DNA of 11,144 bases, from positions 1 to 11,144 of the forward strand of contig DFIA01000027.1 in the NCBI GenBank assembly GCA_002372015.1. Direction: 5' to 3'. The DNA is from Bacteroidales bacterium UBA3709 (lineage in GTDB: Bacteria > Bacteroidota > Bacteroidia > Bacteroidales > UBA932). Each line of letters begins with the position of its first letter. The first letter of the stretch is position 1. The notes beneath the pieces were generated by a model. It had not been told where the DNA came from and did not search any database. It worked only from the letters and a program-made list of their open reading frames with translations. Shown here in pieces: positions 6,360-11,144 of the stretch. The position numbers and the translations under genes are program-made.

Positions 6360-7472
6360 ATTTTTTTCAGGAGAATCTTTTCCCTTCTCTTTTTCCTTTT
6401 CTTTAGCCTTGGCCTGCTCGTAAATCTTCATGGCCTCCTCTCTCTCCCTGCGTGCCCTGCGCTTCTGATTCTGCTTCTGATTTCCAGATATTTCCTCATT
6501 TACCTTGCTGGCTATAGAGCTTCGTTTTTCTGCCTCAGAAACAGCCTTCTTAGCCTCTTTTATGGCACGCTTGGTACTGCGGCGGTCTGCTTTCAGTTCC
6601 TTTGCACTCCTTGGCGTAACTCCTTCTTTCTCTATAAATTCAGAAGCGGCCACCTGTGCAGAATCTAAGTCTGCTTTCAGCCCTACATATTTTTGTGCCC
6701 TCACAAACATATGGTCTAACTCTCTTCTTCCGCTTACTTTAGGATACTCTCCAATAAAATTATAGTAATCGTCTATGAATGTCATGTATCTCTCTTTCTG
6801 CTTCTCCCTTACGCTGTTAAAGGCATATTTGTACGAAGATAGAGCCGTATAGTAAAGGATTTCTTCTCTGTAACGATTGTCTGAGTTTTCTCTTAGAACG
6901 CTCTTTAGGGCATAGTGAGAAGACTTATAATCTTTCATCGTATAATAAAGCTTAGCCCCTTCATAAGCCTTTCTGTCTAACCTTTCCTGAAACTCATCCA
7001 ACATAGCCTTACACACATCGTAGTATTCACTATTAGGGTTATCGTACATAAACTCTGCTATGGTAGCCATTGCCTTTTGAGTAGGAACCTGGTCTAATTC
7101 CCATCTATAAGTTCCTTGATATAAACACTTTATTCTCAGAAATCTGGCTTCTTCTGCCATCGGGCTGCGAGGGAAAACTTCTAAGAATTTGCTAAAGTTG
7201 GCCTCTGCTACAAAATAATCGCCATAGCGATAGTTGCTCATGGCATTGTAAAACTGTACGCTATCTTCGTACTTTGTACCCTGACTGAGAAACAGCATAC
7301 TCTCAAACAGAACTGCTGCCTTACGGTACTTGCCCTTGTTATAGAATTCCATGGCACCAGCATATCTTTCTGCCACATCGTTGTTTCTCAGAAGAGATTC
7401 AAAATAACTCTTGCATCCAGAAACAAGCAGCACAAAAAGTACAATAGCTGCAGTAAGTCTTAGTTTTCTCAT
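6354..7472 (-). CDS. bamD: Outer-membrane protein assembly factor BamD with long charged C-terminal extension
   Basis: BamD is a periplasm-facing lipoprotein of the BAM complex that works with BamA to insert beta-barrel proteins into the outer membrane. The 372-residue product begins with a lipoprotein signal (hydrophobic 7-17, lipobox VSGC with Cys20) and has no acidic run just after the Cys, so an inner-leaflet anchor is expected. TPR-like helical pairs follow over about 33-262: YAGAMEFYNKGKYRKAAVLF, YRYGDYFVAEANFSKFLEVFPRSPMAEEAR, then a YYTALSSYKYAFNS-type helix. E. coli BamD has 245 residues and ordinary Bacteroidota forms about 270. The remainder here (about 290-372) is an extra Lys/Glu/Arg-rich, coiled-coil-like and finally low-complexity tail (AKAKEKEKEKGKD). 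The stop lies inside the outermost 59-bp repeat. The gene is 11 bases downstream of trxB. BamD assignment is firm for the TPR part; the tail's role is unknown. Confidence 0.92.
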   Translation of the reverse strand: MRKLRLTAAIVLFVLLVSGCKSYFESLLRNNDVAERYAGAMEFYNKGKYRKAAVLFESMLFLSQGTKYEDSVQFYNAMSNYRYGDYFVAEANFSKFLEVFPRSPMAEEARFLRIKCLYQGTYRWELDQVPTQKAMATIAEFMYDNPNSEYYDVCKAMLDEFQERLDRKAYEGAKLYYTMKDYKSSHYALKSVLRENSDNRYREEILYYTALSSYKYAFNSVREKQKERYMTFIDDYYNFIGEYPKVSGRRELDHMFVRAQKYVGLKADLDSAQVAASEFIEKEGVTPRSAKELKADRRSTKRAIKEAKKAVSEAEKRSSIASKVNEEISGNQKQNQKRRARREREEAMKIYEQAKAKEKEKEKGKDSPEKNK

Positions 7473-7483
7473 CTTAGCATCAT

Positions 7484-8410
7484 TTATAGGCTCTGCAGGA
7501 AACGGTCTGCTTCAATAGCAGCCCTGCATCCCGATGCAGCAGCCGTAATTGCTTGTTTATAACGAACATCCATAACATCGCCGGCAGCAAAAACTCCTTC
7601 AATGTTAGTCTTTGGCGAGTCTGGTTGTGTAAGTATGTAACCTTCTTTATCTGTCTTTATCCAAGGGGCAAACACTTCCGAATTAGGATGATGCCCTACT
7701 GCCAGAAAAACCCCGGTAACATCTACAATTTTAGATTCACCGCTGAGTTTATCTTCAATCTTTATGCCATTAACGCCGGAAGAATCGCCAACCACCTGCT
7801 TTGGCAGGCTATTCCACAAGATTTCTATGTTTTCCCTTGCCGCAACCTTATCCTGCATGGCTTTAGAGGCCCTCATCTGATCTCTTCTGATAATCATATA
7901 AATCTTTCTGCACATTCCAGAAAGGTAAACTGCCTCTTCACAGGCGGTATCACCTCCGCCTATAACAGCCACATCTTGATTACGATAAAAGAAGCCATCG
8001 CAAGTAGCACAAGCACTCACGCCACTCCCCCTGAATTCTTGCTCGCCTTCAATACCCAAGTATTTTGCACTGGCTCCTGTGGCTATTATTACAGAGTCTG
8101 CCTCTACTGTTGTTTTGTTATCTATTGTAAGCTTAAATGGCCGTGCCGAAAAATCACACGATGTGATAGTACCAATCCGAACGTCTGCACCCACTCTAAT
8201 TGCCTGAAGGCGCATATTTTCCACCAATGCCGGTCCATCTATGCCCTCTGGAAAACCCGGAAAGTTCTCCACCAATGTAGTGGTGGTAAGCTGCCCTCCC
8301 AATTCCATTCCAGTATATATCACAGGCAACAGATTTGCTCTCGCTGCATATATCGCAGCCGTATATCCGGCGGGCCCGCTTCCAGCTATCAACACTTTAA
8401 TCCTCTCCAT
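7484..8410 (-). CDS. trxB: Thioredoxin-disulfide reductase (NADPH)
   Basis: TrxB is a cytoplasmic FAD enzyme that passes electrons from NADPH to oxidised thioredoxin. With the start at 8410 the product is 308 residues: FAD-binding GSGPAG (10-15), redox-active CATC (Cys134 and Cys137) in SACATCDGFFY, NADPH-binding GGGDTA (151-156) with the NADPH-selecting arginines R175, R176 and R180 (IIRRDQMR), and C-terminal FAD motif GVFAAGDV (272-279). An in-frame ATG at 8443 would add 11 residues (MQAKIISIRKI) but overlaps the preceding gene by 11 bases, whereas 8410 gives the normal N-terminus (MERIKVLIAGSGPAG) with a weak AGAAAG sequence upstream. The gene is 22 bases after the Gate-domain gene and 11 before bamD, so cotranscription is likely. 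Closeness to rubrerythrin suggests a shared redox-defence role. Confidence 0.97.
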   Translation of the reverse strand: MERIKVLIAGSGPAGYTAAIYAARANLLPVIYTGMELGGQLTTTTLVENFPGFPEGIDGPALVENMRLQAIRVGADVRIGTITSCDFSARPFKLTIDNKTTVEADSVIIATGASAKYLGIEGEQEFRGSGVSACATCDGFFYRNQDVAVIGGGDTACEEAVYLSGMCRKIYMIIRRDQMRASKAMQDKVAARENIEILWNSLPKQVVGDSSGVNGIKIEDKLSGESKIVDVTGVFLAVGHHPNSEVFAPWIKTDKEGYILTQPDSPKTNIEGVFAAGDVMDVRYKQAITAAASGCRAAIEADRFLQSL

Positions 8411-8432
8411 AATCTTTCTTATACTTATAATC

Positions 8433-9401
8433 TTAGCCTGCAAATTTAATAAATCTCCCTCGAAAATAAAACCAGAGCTTCTGAGCCCATACCAGAATCA
8501 AGGAAGCCGCCCAGCGAGACAGCAGAATAATCCACCAGATACCACCCACAGAAACAAACAATACCAAATCTTCTATGTTGCTGTGCGATATTGAAATATG
8601 AGTATTCAGAAGTTTTATGTCTGTATCTGAGATATTCCCCTTTTCTTTTTCCTGAAACATTACAGCAGCCCCATAAGCAAGGCCCAAAGTATTGGCCACT
8701 ATCCATAGAAAAGAAGTATCTGCCGGCAAGCCGAATATCTTTAACGGCCAACGCACTATGCCTGTCAGGATTTTCATTATGCCAAACTCTGACAACATAC
8801 GTTGCAATACAGAGAGCAAGAAAATCAGAACACTCATCTTAAAGCAAAGTTTCAGCAACGCCAGTAGCCACGGCCAAAAGCTGTCCCTAAAAGTTATACT
8901 CTGGTATTCTACAATTTCTGCCACTTCTTGCGGCTGAGCAGGCAGTATCTTATTGAGTAAGAAAGCCAGTAGCAAGCCCCCAAATGTTCTTACGCAAACT
9001 ATCCACCACACAGACGATCCGGTCTTTTTCTGAACAGCCGTTTCTACTATCATATTATGTGAGCACAACACAAGCACTGCCATTATAGTAACACTTCTGG
9101 CAGAAAGATGTAGCGTGGCTGAGGCGGCTATCGCAGAATACACATTAACAAAATAACCGCTTACATAGGCTAAAGCTGCCTCGCCCGGCAAGCCTATAAA
9201 GCTCATCACCGGCTCCAGACTACTACTTATCCACGGTAATGCACCAGAGAGCCGCAGAATATATATCAGCACAGACACAATGGCGGTTATTCTCAACACC
9301 CACCAAATAGTCTTAGAAGCTCCGGGCCAAGCCTCCCTCACACAATCGTACAGCCTTCCACCCAAATTTTGGGCAGAAGGCTTTCCTGTTTGCTCTTCCA
9401 A
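8433..9401 (-). CDS. Nucleoside-recognition (Gate) domain integral membrane protein, spore-maturation-protein-like
   Basis: This is a polytopic inner-membrane protein of the nucleoside-recognition/Gate family, whose Bacteroidota members are unrelated to sporulation despite the common name. With a TTG start at 9401 it has 322 residues and about seven hydrophobic stretches (near 34-52, 75-95, 104-120, 132-152, 176-200, 232-250, 278-310). Two homologous halves are visible: FIGLPGEAALAYVSGYF...YSAIA and SHNMIVETAVQ (113-123) match IFGLPADTSFLWIVANTLGLAYGAA and SHSNIEDLVLF (272-282). The substrate is unknown. The start is uncertain: no ATG is in frame. TTG at 9479 or 9470 would overlap the conserved rubredoxin end of rubrerythrin; TTG 9401 lies 21 bases after that stop behind an A-rich leader; GTG 9338 follows a GGAAGG sequence. 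It is followed 22 bases later by trxB. Confidence 0.85.
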   Translation of the reverse strand: MEEQTGKPSAQNLGGRLYDCVREAWPGASKTIWWVLRITAIVSVLIYILRLSGALPWISSSLEPVMSFIGLPGEAALAYVSGYFVNVYSAIAASATLHLSARSVTIMAVLVLCSHNMIVETAVQKKTGSSVWWIVCVRTFGGLLLAFLLNKILPAQPQEVAEIVEYQSITFRDSFWPWLLALLKLCFKMSVLIFLLSVLQRMLSEFGIMKILTGIVRWPLKIFGLPADTSFLWIVANTLGLAYGAAVMFQEKEKGNISDTDIKLLNTHISISHSNIEDLVLFVSVGGIWWIILLSRWAASLILVWAQKLWFYFRGRFIKFAG

Positions 9402-9421
9402 GGAAACTTTTTTTACAGATT

Positions 9422-9997
9422 CTAATAGTTGTTTTCTTTCACCTGAAAATAAGCCTGCGGATGCTGGCAAGCAGGGCAAGACTTAGGAGCAGATTTGCCT
9501 TTGTGAACATAGCCGCAGTTGCGACACTTCCACTCAACAGCCTCATCTTTCTCAAAAACTTTCTTGCTCTTTAAATTCTTCAGTAGCGCAAGATACCTTT
9601 TTTCGTGAGCCTTTTCTGCTACACAAATCTCCTTAAAGCACTTTGCTATTTCGTCAAAACCCTCTTCTTTGGCTATACGCGCAAACTCCGGGTAGAGAAC
9701 TTTCCACTCTTCGTTTTCTCCCTCGGCCGATGCTTTAAGGTTTTCGAGCGTTGTACCTATAACTCCGGCCGGGAACGATGCCTTAATTTCCAACATTCCA
9801 CCTTCAAGAAATTTGAAGAATTTTTTTGCATGTTCCTTTTCGTTATCTGCAGTCTCTAAGAAGATTGCGCTAATTTGCTCATATCCTTCTTTTTTGGCTA
9901 CGCTTGCAAAAAACGTATATCTGTTTCTGGCCTGACTTTCACCGGCAAATGCACAAAGCAGGTTCTTTTCGGTTTTGGTTCCTTTTAAACTTTTCAT
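9422..9997 (-). CDS. rbr: Rubrerythrin (di-iron peroxidase with C-terminal rubredoxin domain)
   Basis: Rubrerythrin reduces hydrogen peroxide to water in anaerobes and microaerobes, taking electrons through its rubredoxin iron. At 191 residues it equals the length of the Desulfovibrio vulgaris protein. The N-terminal four-helix ferritin-like domain (1-145) carries the di-iron ligands: Glu20 (FAGESQARNRY), Glu53 and His56 (ETADNEKEH), Glu94/Glu97 (EGENEEW), and Glu128 and His131 (AEKAH). The C-terminal rubredoxin domain has Cys158 and Cys161 (CRNCGYVH) and Cys174 and Cys177 (CPAC), which bind one iron. It is the first gene of the minus-strand cluster and is divergent from the phosphatase; its promoter region contains an inverted repeat that suggests control by a regulator, perhaps a peroxide sensor. 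Confidence 0.98.
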   Translation of the reverse strand: MKSLKGTKTEKNLLCAFAGESQARNRYTFFASVAKKEGYEQISAIFLETADNEKEHAKKFFKFLEGGMLEIKASFPAGVIGTTLENLKASAEGENEEWKVLYPEFARIAKEEGFDEIAKCFKEICVAEKAHEKRYLALLKNLKSKKVFEKDEAVEWKCRNCGYVHKGKSAPKSCPACQHPQAYFQVKENNY

Positions 9998-10010
9998 AAT
10001 CAGTATAATT

Positions 10011-10030
10011 AATTTGTACGCCTACAAATT
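10011..10030. promoter_or_regulatory. Perfect 8-bp inverted repeat AATTTGTA-N4-TACAAATT, candidate operator
   Basis: The arms AATTTGTA (10011-10018) and TACAAATT (10023-10030) are exact reverse complements with a CGCC spacer. The site covers the end of the candidate rubrerythrin -7 element and the expected transcription start. Symmetry and position fit an operator for a dimeric regulator; it does not match the PerR box I know (TTATAATnATTATAA), so the regulator is unknown. It could also simply be a consequence of two nearby AT-rich promoter elements. Confidence 0.5.
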
Positions 10031-10032
10031 TA
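10025..10032 (-). promoter_or_regulatory. Candidate -7 element (TAAATTTG) for rubrerythrin
   Basis: The minus strand reads TAAATTTG, a full match to TAnnTTTG, 28 to 35 bases before the rubrerythrin ATG. It overlaps the right arm of the inverted repeat at 10011-10030, so a protein bound there would block the promoter. The -33 element is weak. Confidence 0.5.
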
Positions 10033-10045
10033 TAAAAATAATATC

Positions 10046-10053
10046 TAAATTTG
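10046..10053 (+). promoter_or_regulatory. Candidate -7 element (TAAATTTG) for the histidine phosphatase gene
   Basis: The plus strand reads TAAATTTG, a full match to TAnnTTTG, about 23 bases before the ATG at 10076. It runs into the 8-base palindrome TTGTACAA (10051-10058). No clear -33 element is found at the usual spacing. Confidence 0.5.
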
Positions 10054-10075
10054 TACAAGATTAAACTGCTATCTT

Positions 10076-11144
10076 ATGAGAGTAAAGACAATTATCATAG
10101 CTCTGCTTTTAACAAGTCTAACGGTAAGCCTAACTGCACAGCCATACAAAGGCAGGCAAACCAGTTCGGTTTACAGCACAACAGCCTGGGAACAAGTTAA
10201 AGCTAATCCAAAACTCGTACTTTCCGACTATCAGCCCTATCCGGTAAATGATACAGACCCGTCATCCATACCACAACAGACAAAACCTCCAAAGGGATAT
10301 AGGCCTTTTTACATAAACCACTATGGCAGGCACGGTTCCAGATGGCTCATAAGCTCGGCAACATATACAGAACCTGTAGCTTTTTTAAAAAAGGCCAACC
10401 AGCAGAATATGCTCACTCCACTGGGGCAAGATATTCTCAAAAGGTTAGAAGTTGTAGAGCGGGCAGCCAAAGGACGCTATGGAGAACTCACTCGGCTCGG
10501 AGCCGAACAACACCGCCAGATAGCCGGAAGAATGTTCAAAAATTTTCCGGAAGTATTTAAGAAAGACGCTGTTATAGACGCCAAATCTACTATTATCATA
10601 CGCTGCATACTAAGCATGGAGGCTGCGTGTATGAGGTTTAAGGAGCTAAACCCTAAACTCCAAATTACAAACGATGCCTCCAACCACGATATGTACTACA
10701 TGAACAATCAAGACCCCGACGGTTTTTTCAAGAATATTACATCTGATCCAAAAAACACAGAAATTCTGAACGCCTATCGCAGAAAAATATTCAAGACAGA
10801 CCGCCTGGCCATGTCTATACTAAAAGACACCTCTTGGTTTACGGTTTACAAAGAAAAGTTCGCCTATAACAACAATCCGGAAAAGTTGCCGGTGTACAAT
10901 GCCAACAAACTCTTTTACGATATTGCAGAGTTAGCCATAAGTCTCCCTAATACAGACCTTAATATCAGCCTAATGGATGCTGTAACATTAGAAGAACTTC
11001 ATCAACTGAACCTGTATCGCAACTTATCGTCTTACAGATATGCGGGCTTCAGCGATATGGGGCAGAAAGTTACTCCTTTCCGCCAAACATATCTTCTGAA
11101 GAATATTATTGAATCTGCAGATAATGCAATAGCACAAGCCGGTA
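10076..11144 (+). CDS. Secreted histidine-type acid phosphatase (phytase/MINPP-like), 3' end outside window
   Basis: The frame is open from the ATG at 10076 to the window edge, giving 356 residues without a stop. A signal peptide is clear (hydrophobic 5-20, probable cleavage after TA at 21), so the enzyme is exported to the periplasm or surface. The histidine phosphatase branch-2 motif RHGSR lies at 85-89 within YINHYGRHGSRW; His86 would be the phosphorylated nucleophile and Arg85 and Arg89 would bind phosphate. STIIIRCILSM (171-181) supplies the further conserved Arg176. The second catalytic motif (HD or HAE type) is expected later in the protein and is not reached here. Bacteroidota relatives include the inositol-polyphosphate phosphatase of the MINPP type, but substrate cannot be told from this fragment. 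It is transcribed away from rubrerythrin. Confidence 0.88.
   Translation, partial: MRVKTIIIALLLTSLTVSLTAQPYKGRQTSSVYSTTAWEQVKANPKLVLSDYQPYPVNDTDPSSIPQQTKPPKGYRPFYINHYGRHGSRWLISSATYTEPVAFLKKANQQNMLTPLGQDILKRLEVVERAAKGRYGELTRLGAEQHRQIAGRMFKNFPEVFKKDAVIDAKSTIIIRCILSMEAACMRFKELNPKLQITNDASNHDMYYMNNQDPDGFFKNITSDPKNTEILNAYRRKIFKTDRLAMSILKDTSWFTVYKEKFAYNNNPEKLPVYNANKLFYDIAELAISLPNTDLNISLMDAVTLEELHQLNLYRNLSSYRYAGFSDMGQKVTPFRQTYLLKNIIESADNAIAQAG

Larger units (their letters stand above)
9998..10075. promoter_or_regulatory. Divergent promoter region between rubrerythrin and the histidine phosphatase
   Basis: This AT-rich 78-base gap must hold the start signals for both flanking genes. It contains two TAAATTTGTA sequences in opposite orientation: the minus-strand -7-like element TAAATTTG at 10032-10025, facing rubrerythrin, and the plus-strand TAAATTTG at 10046-10053, facing the phosphatase. 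Both match the Bacteroidota -7 consensus TAnnTTTG. The leaders would then be about 20 bases each. A good -33 TTTG at normal spacing is not clear for either (the closest for rubrerythrin is TTG at 10058-10056, slightly too far). Confidence 0.6.

Noticed and set aside
6036..6668. Plus-strand open frame of 210 codons across the repeats and the bamD end
   Set aside because: The translation is hydrophobic low-complexity sequence generated by the repeats and by the Lys/Glu-rich bamD tail read backwards; it overlaps rpoZ and bamD.
8411..8443. Longer N-terminus for trxB starting at the ATG at 8443
   Set aside because: It would overlap the Gate-domain gene by 11 bases and add residues that precede the usual family start; 8410 gives the canonical beginning.
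7553..8449. Plus-strand open frame of 298 codons opposite trxB
   Set aside because: It is a shadow of trxB: the translation has no recognisable domain and trxB on the other strand has every family motif.
9402..9479. Upstream TTG start for the Gate-domain protein
   Set aside because: The stretch to 9422 codes for the conserved rubredoxin end of rubrerythrin in another frame, so its apparent openness here is explained by that gene.
1..11144. A new defence, mobile or biosynthetic system
   Set aside because: All sizeable genes belong to recognised families with conventional roles; no transposase, integrase, toxin-antitoxin pair, nuclease cluster, tRNA or phage gene is seen. Only the repeat array remains unexplained.

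Overview
This window looks like a chromosomal housekeeping segment from a member of the Bacteroidota, most likely Bacteroidales. The case rests on several points. There is a Rpb6-like omega subunit of the Bacteroidota type. A LysM plus periplasmic-binding-fold envelope protein, a BamD lipoprotein and a two-half nucleoside-recognition (Gate) membrane protein are all present in forms typical of that phylum. Shine-Dalgarno sequences are almost absent, and TAnnTTTG-type -7 promoter elements occur in the one divergent intergenic region. Arg codons AGA/AGG and Ile codon ATA are common. Species cannot be named from the sequence alone.

Layout. Positions 1-3361 (+ strand) hold a tightly packed run: the C-terminal two-thirds or so of a GT4-type glycosyltransferase, purC (SAICAR synthetase), and a secreted protein with two LysM domains and a type-1 periplasmic-binding-protein fold. 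This run converges on the opposite-strand cluster with a single base between the two stop codons. Positions 3363-9997 (- strand, read right to left) hold rubrerythrin, a Gate-domain membrane protein, trxB, bamD, a repeat-filled gap of about 235 bases, rpoZ, recN and nagB. Every junction in this cluster except bamD-rpoZ is short or overlapping, so it may form one or two operons. From 10076 to the window edge (+ strand) runs the N-terminal part of a secreted histidine-type phosphatase of the phytase/MINPP kind, transcribed divergently from rubrerythrin.

How the genes relate. Rubrerythrin (peroxide reduction) and trxB (thioredoxin reduction) are both redox-defence functions and sit near each other on the same strand. 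bamD serves outer-membrane protein assembly. The LysM protein probably works at the peptidoglycan/outer-membrane interface. rpoZ and recN are translationally coupled through a TAGTG overlap. nagB feeds amino sugars from wall or host glycans into glycolysis.

The one stretch not explained by ordinary genes is 6149-6359. It holds two nearly identical 59-bp head-to-tail repeat units plus a truncated third, abutting four degenerate units of about 13 bp. The 59-bp units can form hairpins. The divergent copy carries a paired change that keeps one stem, and each unit carries a TAGATTTG -7-like element. I see no defence system, mobile element with a transposase, CRISPR array, tRNA or rRNA here. The window is mostly conventional, and the repeat array and the rubrerythrin/phosphatase control region are the items most worth following up.
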